Numbered from the stretch's first letter, positions 1 through 8,921 are shown. The stretch: DNA of 64,000 bases from OLB4 sp002050165 (GCA_030263475.1 SZPC01000007.1:68541-132540); one strand, 5' to 3'. The notes: generated from the sequence alone by a model not told the origin. Numbers and translations: made by a program.

Positions 1-2
1 CT

Positions 3-404
3 GAAGAAATCCTGCTCAAAAAAAATATACTCATAGTTCCGGATCTGTTCCTTAATGCAGGTGGTGTAACTGTATCTTATTTCGAATGGCTGAAAAATAT
101 TTCTCACGTTGCTTACGGTAGGATTGGCAGGAGATATGAAGAATCATCTGTGAAAAATGTCATTGCAGCAATTGAAGAACTGTCCGGTAAAAACCTTTCG
201 GATTCCCAACGGGCACAAATCATCAGGGGAGCAAGTGAGCATGACCTTGTAAATTCCGGTCTTGAAGACACTATGATAATTTCATTCAATCAGATTTTAG
301 AGATTATGAACAGTAGAAACCTTTCGGATTTAAGGACTGCCGCATTTATAAAATCACTTGACCGAATCGCAAAATCCTATTTCGAGCTGGGAATTTTCCC
401 GTGA
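3..404 (+). CDS. gdhA: Glutamate dehydrogenase (Glu/Leu/Phe/Val family), C-terminal part only
   Basis: The reading frame is open from the window edge to a TGA at 402-404 (133 residues visible; the 5' part lies outside). The segment NAGGVTVSYFEW at 54-89 is the signature of the NAD(P)-binding domain end of hexameric glutamate dehydrogenases, followed by the usual helical tail with a run of Asn/Asp-rich hinges. The enzyme interconverts glutamate and 2-oxoglutarate plus ammonia in the cytoplasm. An ATG at 150 opens a shorter frame, but it lies inside the conserved domain and is not the start. A strong terminator follows directly. The family is clear; cofactor preference cannot be judged from this fragment. 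Confidence 0.9.
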   Translation, partial: EEILLKKNILIVPDLFLNAGGVTVSYFEWLKNISHVAYGRIGRRYEESSVKNVIAAIEELSGKNLSDSQRAQIIRGASEHDLVNSGLEDTMIISFNQILEIMNSRNLSDLRTAAFIKSLDRIAKSYFELGIFP

Positions 405-429
405 TTTTGTATTGTGAACTCACATTAGA

Positions 430-457
430 AAGTCAGGCTAATAACCTGACTTTTTTT
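430..457 (+). terminator. Rho-independent terminator after gdhA
   Basis: The 7-bp stem AGTCAGG (431-437) pairs with CCTGACT (445-451) around a 7-base loop and is followed by seven T residues. It closes the glutamate dehydrogenase transcript before the sigma-factor gene. Confidence 0.85.
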
Positions 458-531
458 ATTAATTATTGAGACAATTCAATGGCTTTTATAAATTGAAAAT
501 TCCTGACATTAGCTGTAATTTGAAAATTCCA

Positions 532-1143
532 ATGGAAGACAATGAAATAAAAGGGAATAATTCGATATCGAAGCAAGAAGATCTCGACCTGATTGAAAAG
601 GCTTTGAAAGGAGATCAGAGTGCTTATGAAAAACTTTTAAAAAAATATCACCCTCATATTTACAACCTGATTTTCAGAATGATTTATAAGAAAGAGGATG
701 TAGAAGACCTTACACAGGAAGCTTTTATAAAAGCGTTCCATTCGCTGAAAAATTTTGATAAACAGTTTGCATTCTCCACTTGGTTGTATAAAATAGCTTC
801 CAATAACTGCATTGACTACCTCCGGAAGAAAAAATTACAAACTTTTTCAATTGATAAGGAAATCGAATCTGAGGATAGCGATTATATATTTGAGATACCA
901 GACAGTGATTACATTCCGGATAATCAAATCATGAACGCTCAGCGTACAACGATACTTGAGCGCGCAATTGATTCGCTTCCCGATAAATACAAAAAAGTAA
1001 TCGTCATGAGACATCGTGAAGAAATGGAATATGAAGAAATTGCCAGTGAACTTAATTTACCTCTTGGCACAGTAAAAGCTCACATTTTCCGTGGTCGGGA
1101 ATTACTGAATAAGTACCTTAAGAACCGGATAAAAAACTATTAG
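532..1143 (+). CDS. ECF-type RNA polymerase sigma factor
   Basis: This is a sigma-70 family, extracytoplasmic-function type factor of 203 residues. Region 2 is visible with the DLTQEAFIKAF segment (core binding and -10 recognition) and STWLYKIASNNCIDYLR. Region 4 follows with LPDKYKKVIVMRH and the helix-turn-helix YEEIASELNLPLGTVKAHIFRGRELL. The two regions are joined by an acidic linker. The frame is open further upstream to a TTG at 466, but that extension has no sigma homology, so the ATG at 532 is preferred. No anti-sigma gene adjoins it, so its signal is unknown. mutS follows 56 bases downstream. Confidence 0.9.
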   Translation: MEDNEIKGNNSISKQEDLDLIEKALKGDQSAYEKLLKKYHPHIYNLIFRMIYKKEDVEDLTQEAFIKAFHSLKNFDKQFAFSTWLYKIASNNCIDYLRKKKLQTFSIDKEIESEDSDYIFEIPDSDYIPDNQIMNAQRTTILERAIDSLPDKYKKVIVMRHREEMEYEEIASELNLPLGTVKAHIFRGRELLNKYLKNRIKNY

Positions 1144-1199
1144 TAAAGAATCGTTATAGTGTTTCCAAACTCCATTTTTCGAAAATAATATTTTGTGTC

Positions 1200-3824
1200 T
1201 TGTCTGAAACCCCGTTGATGCGCCAGTACAGAAAGATAAAGGAAAAATATCCTGATACTATCCTTTTGTTCAGAATGGGTGATTTCTTTGAAACATTTGA
1301 AGACGATGCATTGATGGCGGCTAAAATTCTTGGTATAACCCTCACGAAGAGATCAAACGGCGCTGCATCTGAAGTTCCGCTCGCCGGATTTCCGCACCAT
1401 GCGCTGGATAATTATTTACCAAAACTCGTTAAAGCCGGTCACCGCGTTGCAGTATGTGAACAACTCGAAGACCCGAAACTCAGTAAAGGCATTGTAAAGC
1501 GCGACGTGATTGAAGTTGTAACCCCCGGTGCAAACTTTTCGGAAAAAATTCTCGATCATAAAAGCAATAATTATCTTGCTGGGATTTCCATAAAAGACGA
1601 TGTTTGTGGCTTCGCGTTTTGTGATGTTTCTACGGGAGAATTTTATACATCTGAAGTAAACGCAACCGGGCTACCGGCACAGGTTGAAAATATTAACCCA
1701 CAGGAAATCCTTATTCAGAAAAAAAATAAAGAAAAAATTTACAAGCTGCTCGGGATAAAAATTGATTCCCCTTTTTCTGATGTTAACAATCAAAGAGTAA
1801 TCACTAAAGTTGACGATTGGGTTTTCAATTACGATTACGCGAATGAAATTCTGAATAATCATTTCAATACAAGGTCACTTAAAGGGTTTGGTATTGAAAA
1901 TCTTCCACAGGCAATCATAGCTGCAGGCTGTGTACTGAATTATCTAAACGAGACTCAAAAAAGTAAACTTTCACACCTCAAGAAAATAAGTAAATACGAT
2001 TATACCGATTATATTGTACTCGATCCTTCGACAAAAAGAAATCTGGAGGTAACCTCTTCATTATCAGATGGGTCTCGTGAGGGGACATTGTTTTCAATAC
2101 TTGATGAGACAAAAACACCGATGGGAGCGAGATTATTAAAACGTTGGATTTCCCGTCCGCTTAAAAAAGTTGAACAGATAAATAAAAGATTGGATGCAGT
2201 TAATGAACTTTTTCAATTTAAAAACCAACGCAACAAAATCGTTCAATTGCTCAGTTCAATAAGTGATGTTGAACGATTACTTTCAAAAGTAGCAACTTTA
2301 AAAGCAAATCCACGGGATTTAATCTCGTTAAAAAATTCCATTACAGCAATATCAGAAATTAAACGAAAACTGGTTGAATTCAAATCAGCAACACTTTCAG
2401 GTATAGCAGTCAGACTTGTTGATATACCGGATCTGGCAGCAAAAATTTCAACCGTAATAAATGAGAAACAACTTGAGGGGCAAAACAAGAATGGTTTCAT
2501 TTCAAAGGGAGTAGATACTGAACTTGACGAACTTAAAGATATATTGTTAAACGGCAAAACCTGGCTGGAAAAGTTTCAGGCATCAGAAAGGGAACGTACC
2601 GCGATATCATCGCTTAAAGTTGAGTTCAATAAAGTATTCGGTTACTATATAATGGTCACTAAAACTCATACGGATAAAGTCCCCGCAGATTATGTAAGAA
2701 AACAAACGCTCGTTAATGCCGAAAGATACATAACAGAAGAACTTAAGGAATACGAAAACAAGATTCTCAACGCCGAAGAAAAAATTGATGCGATTGAAAG
2801 GAAAATTTATAATGAGCTTCTATCCTTCATTTTGAATTTCACTGACGATATACAACTTAATGCATCGTTGATTGCAGCGTTAGACGTACTTTCAAGTTTT
2901 GCGGAGGTTTCCACGAGATACAAATACACGCTTCCTCATATTGATGATTCTGACAGAATAGAGATTAGAGACGGCAGGCATCCCGTAATCGAACGTTTAT
3001 TACCTGCCGGTGAAACGTACATTCCGAATGATACAAAGTTGGATAACACGGAGAACCAAATTCTGATAATTACCGGTCCAAATATGAGCGGAAAATCCAG
3101 CTACCTCCGACAAACCGGATTGATAGTATTGTTAGCTCAGATCGGATGTTTTGTCCCGGCGGAGTCTGCAAAAATCGGCGTAGTTGATAAAATATTCACA
3201 AGGGTAGGTGCATCCGACAATATTTCAAAAGGTGAAAGTACTTTTTTGGTTGAAATGCACGAAGCAGCAAATATCCTTAACAACTGTACCTCGAAAAGTT
3301 TATTGCTCCTTGATGAAATAGGCAGAGGAACAAGTACCTACGATGGAATCTCAATTGCATGGGCAATGACAGAATACCTTCATGAAAATCGTCCCACTGC
3401 ATCCAAGACATTGTTTGCTACACACTATCACGAATTAAATGCGTTGGCAGATATGTATCCAAGAATTAAGAACTATAGAATTGAAGTACGAGAATTCAGA
3501 GACAAAGTAATTTTTTTACGGAAAATTAATCCCGGAACGGCAGACCACAGTTATGGGATTCAGGTTGCACAGATGGCGGGATTACCAGTGCAGGTTACAG
3601 ACCGGGCGAAATCTATTCTTAGGAATCTTGAAGATAAAGCTCTTAAAAAGCAACTTAAAGACGAACTTCAAATTAACATGTTCGAGGTAGAATCCCCTAC
3701 CCAGGATGAAACAGCATTTGCTGAATTAATCGCAAAAATAGAGGAAATCGATATTAATAATATCACACCGGTTCAGGCTTTGGAAGTATTGAACAGTCTG
3801 GTGGAATTGAACAAGAAGGTTTAA
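1200..3824 (+). CDS. mutS: DNA mismatch repair protein MutS
   Basis: Full-length MutS, 874 residues, which recognises mispairs and small loops as a dimer and recruits MutL. The N-terminal mismatch-reading motif is present (F29 and E31 in GDFFETF), as are the connector, lever and clamp domains. The ABC-type ATPase has Walker A GPNMSGKSS near residue 626, Walker B LLLLDEIGRGTS near 702 and the ATHYHEL switch. The TTG start at 1200 is supported because family members normally have Thr-Pro just before the MRQY segment, and the next ATG (1218) would remove this. No mutL is next to it. This looks like the MutS1 repair protein and not MutS2, since the mismatch domain is intact and no Smr domain is present. 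Confidence 0.98.
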   Translation: MSETPLMRQYRKIKEKYPDTILLFRMGDFFETFEDDALMAAKILGITLTKRSNGAASEVPLAGFPHHALDNYLPKLVKAGHRVAVCEQLEDPKLSKGIVKRDVIEVVTPGANFSEKILDHKSNNYLAGISIKDDVCGFAFCDVSTGEFYTSEVNATGLPAQVENINPQEILIQKKNKEKIYKLLGIKIDSPFSDVNNQRVITKVDDWVFNYDYANEILNNHFNTRSLKGFGIENLPQAIIAAGCVLNYLNETQKSKLSHLKKISKYDYTDYIVLDPSTKRNLEVTSSLSDGSREGTLFSILDETKTPMGARLLKRWISRPLKKVEQINKRLDAVNELFQFKNQRNKIVQLLSSISDVERLLSKVATLKANPRDLISLKNSITAISEIKRKLVEFKSATLSGIAVRLVDIPDLAAKISTVINEKQLEGQNKNGFISKGVDTELDELKDILLNGKTWLEKFQASERERTAISSLKVEFNKVFGYYIMVTKTHTDKVPADYVRKQTLVNAERYITEELKEYENKILNAEEKIDAIERKIYNELLSFILNFTDDIQLNASLIAALDVLSSFAEVSTRYKYTLPHIDDSDRIEIRDGRHPVIERLLPAGETYIPNDTKLDNTENQILIITGPNMSGKSSYLRQTGLIVLLAQIGCFVPAESAKIGVVDKIFTRVGASDNISKGESTFLVEMHEAANILNNCTSKSLLLLDEIGRGTSTYDGISIAWAMTEYLHENRPTASKTLFATHYHELNALADMYPRIKNYRIEVREFRDKVIFLRKINPGTADHSYGIQVAQMAGLPVQVTDRAKSILRNLEDKALKKQLKDELQINMFEVESPTQDETAFAELIAKIEEIDINNITPVQALEVLNSLVELNKKV

Positions 3825-4039
3825 ACTTAATCTTTTAATTTTCTTTTCAATTTTATATCTGCTCCAAACAGTTTATCAGAAATTGATGGATTGGTCCGGA
3901 GACAAGTTTTATTCTTGTTTCTCTAATCGTATTGCAAATGCATTTATAATTATAGTCATTTTAATTTTTATAAACTAAGTCTTCATATAATAATTTTAAC
4001 TTACAGGCGAATTTATTAAATTTTAAAATTGCTAACTTA

Positions 4040-4837
4040 TTGAAAGAAACCGTTAAAATACTATTCATTGGCGATATCATTGGTATTCCGGGATACAATA
4101 TAACTAAAACCATTCTTCCGAGTTATCAGGGTAAATTTAAACCTGATTTTGTAATTGCCAACGGTGAGAATATAACTGAAGGAATAGGAATGCTTCAGGG
4201 TGATGCGGAGAAGTTATTAGATCTGGGGATTAATGTACTTACCGGTGGTAATCACACAATGGATAAAATTCAGGCCCATAAATTTATTAATGATTCTCCA
4301 AATGTATTAAGGCCGGAGAACTATCCGAAATCCGTTTATGGCAGGGGATACGGAATTTTTGATATTCCCGGAACATCATTTAAGATCTGCGTTGCAAGTT
4401 TTATCGGAAGAGTATTCATGAAACCGCTTGATTGTCCTTTTAAGGCTTTAGACTGGCTTTGCAAAACTGTTTCGAAGGAAACGAATATTATATTTATTGA
4501 TTTTCATGCTGAAGCCACGGCGGAGAAAGTTGCGTTCGGTTGGAATGCTGATGGAAAAGTTTCAGTTGTAGTCGGAACACACACACACATTCAAACGGCT
4601 GATAACCGGGTACTGCCGCAAGGTACCGGGTACATTACTGATGTCGGAATGACCGGTCCGTATGATTCGGTAATCGGAATGAATAAAGAGCGGTCAATAA
4701 AGAGATTCATATTCGGAACCCCCCAAAAGCACGAAGTTGCTAAGGATGATGTACGATTCGCGGCAGTGCTGGCGGAAATTTATACAGAAACAGGAAAATG
4801 TAAATCAATTCAAAGGATACTGTACCCTGAATTTTAA
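4040..4837 (+). CDS. ymdB: YmdB-type metallophosphoesterase (2',3'-cyclic nucleotide 2'-phosphodiesterase family)
   Basis: A 265-residue calcineurin-like phosphoesterase of the TIGR00282/YmdB family. Metal-binding motifs appear in the expected order: GD at residues 11-12, NGEN, TGGNH, DFHAE and GTHTHIQTAD. Family members such as Bacillus YmdB hydrolyse 2',3'-cyclic nucleotides and affect RNA turnover and surface behaviour. The TTG start at 4040 places the conserved KILFIGD strand near the N-terminus. mscL follows after 12 bases, so the two are probably co-transcribed. A 215-base gap upstream with no gene separates it from mutS. Confidence 0.92.
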   Translation: MKETVKILFIGDIIGIPGYNITKTILPSYQGKFKPDFVIANGENITEGIGMLQGDAEKLLDLGINVLTGGNHTMDKIQAHKFINDSPNVLRPENYPKSVYGRGYGIFDIPGTSFKICVASFIGRVFMKPLDCPFKALDWLCKTVSKETNIIFIDFHAEATAEKVAFGWNADGKVSVVVGTHTHIQTADNRVLPQGTGYITDVGMTGPYDSVIGMNKERSIKRFIFGTPQKHEVAKDDVRFAAVLAEIYTETGKCKSIQRILYPEF

Positions 4838-4849
4838 TTAATAAAAAAT

Positions 4850-5245
4850 ATGCTGGAAGAATTCAAAAAATTTATTTCCCGTGGAAACGTTATTGACCTT
4901 GCTGTCGGTGTTATGATTGGAGCAGCATTTGGAAAGATAACGACTTCATTGGTAAATGATATTTTAATGCCACCTATCGGTATGCTACTCGCAGGTGTGG
5001 ATTTCTCACAAATGAGCATTTTTATTGGTGAAGGGAAGGATGGTCCGGTTTTGATAAAGTATGGTTTGTTTATTCAGACCATGATTGAATTTGTTATAAT
5101 TGCATTTGCAATTTTTCTATTCGTCAAAGTTATCAATAACCTGAGAGATTCCCTTTCAAGGAAAGAGGAAGCGGAAATGCCTGCTGAACCGTCAAATGAA
5201 GAAAAACTTTTAACGGAAATCCGTGACTTACTAAAAGGGAAATGA
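4850..5245 (+). CDS. mscL: Large-conductance mechanosensitive channel MscL
   Basis: 131 residues, the usual length for MscL, a homopentameric inner-membrane channel that opens under tension to release solutes on hypo-osmotic shock. The N-terminal amphipathic helix and TM1 are typical (FKKFISRGNVIDLAVGVMIGAAFGKI). They are followed by a periplasmic loop, TM2 (about residues 75-97) and a charged C-terminal helix ending in LLTEIRDLLKGK. Its TGA stop overlaps the ATG of the decayed O-methyltransferase (ATGA at 5242-5245), so these were once translationally coupled. Confidence 0.97.
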   Translation: MLEEFKKFISRGNVIDLAVGVMIGAAFGKITTSLVNDILMPPIGMLLAGVDFSQMSIFIGEGKDGPVLIKYGLFIQTMIEFVIIAFAIFLFVKVINNLRDSLSRKEEAEMPAEPSNEEKLLTEIRDLLKGK

Positions 5246-5905
5246 CGATTGTTAAAATGAAGGGCGTTCCCCTCAGTCAGGATTTGTACAGTTACATTGT
5301 CGACAAATTTCCCGAAGAAGATTTATTTCTCAAAGAGATGGTTAATCAATCGGAAAATTAAAAATACCGGTAATCCAAATTTCACCTGAACAGAGATAAA
5401 TTCTTAATATCATCTGCAAAATGATTAATGCTTCGAAAGTGCTTGAAATTGGAACGCTTACCGGGTACAGCGGATTATGCATAATGCGTGCATTACCCGG
5501 AATCGGAAAGCTAATAACGGTTGATTTGTTAAAGAAACATACTGATACAGCAAAAAGCTTTTTTCGTAAAGCCGGACTTGAAAAAATATCATTGCAGCTA
5601 GTTCCCGTGGAATTGATTACATGAAAAAACTATCCAACGAAAACAAAAAGTTTGATCTCATCTTCATTGATGCCGGCAAATAGTCTTATCCTGAATATTT
5701 CAATGAGGCAATCAATCTTTCTCATTGTGGTACTGTCAAAATTTTCGATAATGCTCTTAGGGGTGTAAGGATTATAGAAAATGCCGGTGAAGATAAAGAA
5801 CTTAAAAGTCTTCAAATCACAAATGATCTGATGGCAACCGGTACCCGGATTGAATCTTCGTTAGTTCCGATTGGCGATGGCTTTTGCATTGGTAGGGTTA
5901 TTTAA
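5242..5905 (+). pseudogene. Broken SAM-dependent O-methyltransferase (class I, catechol-OMT-like)
   Basis: Pieces of one class I O-methyltransferase are spread over different frames. Frame 1 (from ATG 5242) gives LSQDLYSYIVDKFPEED and stops at 5359-5361. A second piece, read across 5421-5600, carries motif I (VLEIGTLTGYSGLCIMRALP). A third, from about 5606, gives KFDLIFIDAGK, then a TAG at about 5681, then SYPEYFNEAINL and the GDGFCIGRVI ending with TAA at 5903-5905. At least two frameshifts and one nonsense codon therefore interrupt the gene. Family members act on small phenolic or CoA-bound substrates; no activity is expected here. A cluster of sequencing errors is an alternative, but several separate lesions in one gene beside intact neighbours favour real decay. 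Confidence 0.85.
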
Positions 5906-5912
5906 TAACATA

Positions 5913-5943
5913 TTGGAATTTTCAACCCTAATTCATACATTTG
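5913..5943 (+). promoter_or_regulatory. Candidate Bacteroidetes-type promoter before the ComEA-like gene
   Basis: TTG at 5913-5915 is separated by 20 bases from TACATTTG at 5936-5943, which matches the Bacteroidetes -7 element TAnnTTTG. The ATG at 5948 is only four bases further on, so a transcript from here would be leaderless or nearly so. This is a pattern match only. Confidence 0.35.
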
Positions 5944-5947
5944 CCGT

Positions 5948-6481
5948 ATGAATCTTCGGAAGGTAGAAACATTTTTTTCACATCTTAACTTTTCAAAATC
6001 AGAGATCAGAATTTTGCTTCTGCTCGGAGGAATTCTTACGGTCGGTTTTTGTGTGAAATATTACAACGAAGTGCTAAGCGTTCCGGAAAAGAATTTTGAT
6101 AGTGAAGGATTTGAATCGGGTTTTTCCTCTGTCGTAAAAGGTGAGACCGTAAATTTCGATCAGGAGAAATTTTACAACTCTCTCACTGAAAAGGAAAAAC
6201 TTCTTTATGATTCGCTTAAAAAAATAGATGAAAAGTATTTCGATGCACCCGAAGGCAGAAAAAATTCCGTTAATATCGATAAGAACAGCGTTGACCTGAA
6301 TACAGCTGGGCTTGAAGAATTAATTGCCTTACCCGAAATAGGTGAAGCAACAGCTAAAAGAATTATTGATTATCGTGAAAACCTGGGCGGGTTTAAAAAA
6401 GTCAGTGACCTAATGAATGTGAAAGGAATAGGGGAAAAAAAATTTGCAAAAATTAAACCCTATATTAAAGTTTCCAATTGA
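5948..6481 (+). CDS. ComEA-like membrane-anchored helix-hairpin-helix DNA-binding protein
   Basis: 177 residues. A single membrane segment lies at about residues 21-37. A charged spacer follows, then a C-terminal double helix-hairpin-helix domain at about 115-173 with VDLNTAGLEELIALPEIGEATAKRI and the second hairpin GIGEKKFAKI. This arrangement matches ComEA-type proteins, which bind incoming DNA at the cell surface during natural transformation, and looser relatives annotated as HhH proteins. The stop overlaps the TTG start of the next gene (TTGA at 6478-6481), indicating coupling with the PilM-like gene. Confidence 0.8.
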   Translation: MNLRKVETFFSHLNFSKSEIRILLLLGGILTVGFCVKYYNEVLSVPEKNFDSEGFESGFSSVVKGETVNFDQEKFYNSLTEKEKLLYDSLKKIDEKYFDAPEGRKNSVNIDKNSVDLNTAGLEELIALPEIGEATAKRIIDYRENLGGFKKVSDLMNVKGIGEKKFAKIKPYIKVSN

Positions 6482-7392
6482 GCTATCTCGCAGTAGGATT
6501 TTCAGGGAAATGTATAAGAATTATTTCGGTAAGAGATAATAAAGAAATAAATCTTATTTCCGAAATTGAAACCTTTCAAATGTTCAATTTTGAAGTTTCA
6601 AAGTATCACAACAATCCAGCAGTAATAACTGAACTTGGCGAAAAGATTTCAAGCGTGATAAAGAATAAGGGAGAATATTCGGGTAAGGTTTCTGTTTCGC
6701 TTGATTCAAACATCTTCTTTATAAATACCATCCCGTACGAAGATTCAGGGAACCTTCAAAATACCGAGAATGCAATTAAGTGGGATCTAACAAATTACTT
6801 CTCAAGCTCGGGCAATGAATTTAATGTTAATTACATAAAACTTCACAATCCGGATTTACCACCGGGTATTAAGAGTTTACTTGTATTAGCCTTAAGCGAG
6901 AAGTCGCTTGAGTTCTTCAAAAAAGTTATGTCGGCTGCCGAACTCGAACCGGGTCTGATAGATATAGATCATTTTTCTATTGACACGGTTATTAATGAAA
7001 TCAACAGCGATTTTTTCAAAAACAATAATGTTACCGTAATTGGTTGTAAGCGTAATAAAATCGAGTATTCCCGATATTCAAACGGTAATTTATATGACTA
7101 CAACTTTTTTTATTTCAGAGATAATACATTTGAGCAGGAAGTATCGAAGGAAAAACAAAAAATTTGTTTGGGAAATCCGGATAAACTCTTTCTCTATGGT
7201 GAAGACTATAGCGAATATTTAAAGAATGAAATTTCTTCTGAAGCCGACAGTTCGAAGATTGAAGTTCTTAACCCGCTTACGCCAGCTAAGCAATTAAATG
7301 AAAACAACCGACAGTACAATGGTCTGTATAACTACGGGTACAGATTTGTTCCTGTACTTAGCACAGCATTAAAATCCATTGCCAACAGATGA
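6478..7392 (+). CDS. PilM-like (actin-fold) protein, function uncertain
   Basis: 304 residues without a signal peptide or membrane segment. Several features recall type IV pilus assembly ATPase-fold protein PilM. The N-terminal strand is AVGFSGKCIRII. A central block reads like the PilM pattern of paired acidic residues before an amphipathic AIKWDL helix. The segment AAELEPGLIDIDHFSID resembles the AGL.P..iDve.fa motif, and a late RFVPVLSTALK resembles the terminal helix. Classic phosphate-binding glycine loops are weak. It overlaps the ComEA-like gene by 4 bases and rsmD by 4 bases. A DNA-uptake or pilus role is an inference from context; a structure prediction would settle the fold. Confidence 0.5.
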   Translation: MSYLAVGFSGKCIRIISVRDNKEINLISEIETFQMFNFEVSKYHNNPAVITELGEKISSVIKNKGEYSGKVSVSLDSNIFFINTIPYEDSGNLQNTENAIKWDLTNYFSSSGNEFNVNYIKLHNPDLPPGIKSLLVLALSEKSLEFFKKVMSAAELEPGLIDIDHFSIDTVINEINSDFFKNNNVTVIGCKRNKIEYSRYSNGNLYDYNFFYFRDNTFEQEVSKEKQKICLGNPDKLFLYGEDYSEYLKNEISSEADSSKIEVLNPLTPAKQLNENNRQYNGLYNYGYRFVPVLSTALKSIANR

Positions 7393-7916
7393 GGATAATT
7401 TCCGGATATTTGGGTAGCAGAAAACTATTCGTACCGGCAAATACGCTGAAAGTGAGACCGACAAGCGATAGAATCAGGGAATCAATGTTCAATATTATTG
7501 AGAACCTTATTGTGATTGAGAATGCTTATGTGCTTGATATTTTCTGTGGAACGGGTGCATTGGGTATAGAAGCGATTTCGAGAGGAGCGGAGTTTGTCTT
7601 TTTCGTGGATAAACACTCCGGAACTGTGCAACGTAACATTGAAACTTTGGGTATCGGTAACAAAAGTGAAATTATTAATGCTGATTACCGGCATTTTCTG
7701 AATTCAGAAGATTTTAAAGAGTTGAATGTATCAATCGTTTTTGCTGATCCGCCGTATGAATTTGATAAATACGAGGAATTAATTTCAGCTATATCGCAAA
7801 AGAAAACTTTGTTTGTGCTTGAGCATGAGAAGGAAATTTCTCATTTGAAAGATATGCAAATAAGACACCGAAAATCCGGTCGTACTTTTACTACAATTTA
7901 TGATTTCCGAAAATGA
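7389..7916 (+). CDS. rsmD: 16S rRNA (guanine(966)-N(2))-methyltransferase RsmD
   Basis: 175 residues, the normal size. It begins MRIISGYLGSRKL, followed by RPTSDRIRESMFNI, which is diagnostic of RsmD. SAM-binding motif I is VLDIFCGTGALGIEA (about 48-62) and the catalytic N-methyltransferase motif DPPY is at 120-123. The enzyme methylates G966 of 16S rRNA in assembled small subunits. The start overlaps the preceding stop (ATGA), and its own stop overlaps coaD in the same way. The rsmD-coaD pairing is widespread in bacteria, which supports both calls. Confidence 0.96.
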   Translation: MRIISGYLGSRKLFVPANTLKVRPTSDRIRESMFNIIENLIVIENAYVLDIFCGTGALGIEAISRGAEFVFFVDKHSGTVQRNIETLGIGNKSEIINADYRHFLNSEDFKELNVSIVFADPPYEFDKYEELISAISQKKTLFVLEHEKEISHLKDMQIRHRKSGRTFTTIYDFRK

Positions 7917-8398
7917 AAAAAGTTACTGCTGTTTATCCCGGCACATTTGATCCGGTAACAAACGGACACCTTGATGTAATTGAGCGGGCGATGTCATTGT
8001 TTGACGAAGTGATTGTGTGTATCGCGGTGAACTCTTTAAAATCTCCACTCTTTTCAAAAGAGGAAAGGAAAAATATGCTAATAGAATCGGTATCCGGGTT
8101 TAGCAATGTAACAGTAGATATATTTGAGGGTTTACTTGTAAAATATGCCGAAGAGAAACACGCTTCAGTTATTATTCGAGGTTTGCGCGCTATTTCAGAT
8201 TTTGAATATGAATTTCAGTTATCCTTGACCAACCGTAAACTTTCACCTGCAATTAATACCATTTTTCTGATGCCTAACGAGAAATACACGTATCTCGATT
8301 CCTCCTTAGTAAGGGAACTCGCATCTTATAATGCTGATATACAGGATTTCGTTCCGAAGAATGTCCAACTTGCTTTAAAGGAAAAGTTTGGCTTTTAA
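7913..8398 (+). CDS. coaD: Phosphopantetheine adenylyltransferase
   Basis: 161 residues. The nucleotidyltransferase motif GTFDPVTNGH (residues 10-19) starts the protein. The substrate-binding RGLRAISDFEYEFQ and a C-terminal YLDSSLVRELA block (the ISSSLVRE equivalent) complete the family signature. It transfers AMP from ATP to 4'-phosphopantetheine to form dephospho-CoA, the penultimate step of coenzyme A synthesis. It is coupled to rsmD through an ATGA overlap and ends facing a reverse-strand gene 32 bases away. Confidence 0.97.
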   Translation: MKKVTAVYPGTFDPVTNGHLDVIERAMSLFDEVIVCIAVNSLKSPLFSKEERKNMLIESVSGFSNVTVDIFEGLLVKYAEEKHASVIIRGLRAISDFEYEFQLSLTNRKLSPAINTIFLMPNEKYTYLDSSLVRELASYNADIQDFVPKNVQLALKEKFGF

Positions 8399-8429
8399 AA
8401 TATTTGTATAACTAATTTTACGAATAGAA

Positions 8430-8921
8430 TTAAAAATATTTTGAGAGGTCTTCGGATTTGTATTTCCCGGTTTTCATATAATTAAGCATAGCTGAGAAAT
8501 CCTCTTCGTCAAGAAATCCAGGAATATTGTTTACGCTCATACCATTGTAGTTAAATGAAATCTGCGATCCGTCCGGGTTCATAAATACATGGGTAGGGTA
8601 GCTCATTACGCCAAGTTTTTTTGAAAGGTTTGTAGCTGAAAGTTTTTCATTATTGTATGTATAATTATTTGCGCTTCCTGCATTGAGTTTGATGAAAATA
8701 AAATCATTGAGGGCTTTTTGAACTTCAGGTTTGGAGTAAACTTCACTCACCATTTTATCGCACCACCTGTCGCCTTCAGTGTAAATATAAATCAGTATCA
8801 TCTTGTTTTGAGACTTTGCAGTTGTTAATCCTTGATCAAATTCGTAACCTTGAGAATGAACATAACCCGAAAATACTAAAATTAGTAATATGACAAGTAT
8901 GTTTGCTTTAATTGTTTGCAT
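8430..8921 (-). CDS. Exported thioredoxin-fold protein (DUF255/Thioredoxin_7-like)
   Basis: About 163 residues from the ATG at 8919-8921. That start gives a clean signal peptide (QTIKANILVILLILVFSG... cleavage near HSQG), whereas an in-frame upstream ATG at 8963 would bury it. The mature part has the thioredoxin-like pattern: an N-terminal strand ILIYIYTEG, then WCDKM at the active-site position, and MSYPTHVFMNPDG with the cis-proline. Only one active-site cysteine is present (C-x-x-M in place of C-x-x-C), so dithiol oxidoreductase activity is doubtful. A periplasmic thiol-binding or chaperone role is possible but not shown. Confidence 0.75.
   Translation of the reverse strand: MQTIKANILVILLILVFSGYVHSQGYEFDQGLTTAKSQNKMILIYIYTEGDRWCDKMVSEVYSKPEVQKALNDFIFIKLNAGSANNYTYNNEKLSATNLSKKLGVMSYPTHVFMNPDGSQISFNYNGMSVNNIPGFLDEEDFSAMLNYMKTGKYKSEDLSKYF

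Noticed and set aside
5630..5815. Reverse-strand open frame across the O-methyltransferase remnant
   Set aside because: Forward-strand remnants are recognisable methyltransferase; the reverse frame is not.
8390..8445. AT-only hairpin between coaD and the thioredoxin-fold gene as terminator
   Set aside because: Pairing is made of A-T only with a long loop and overlaps both stop codons; too weak to call.
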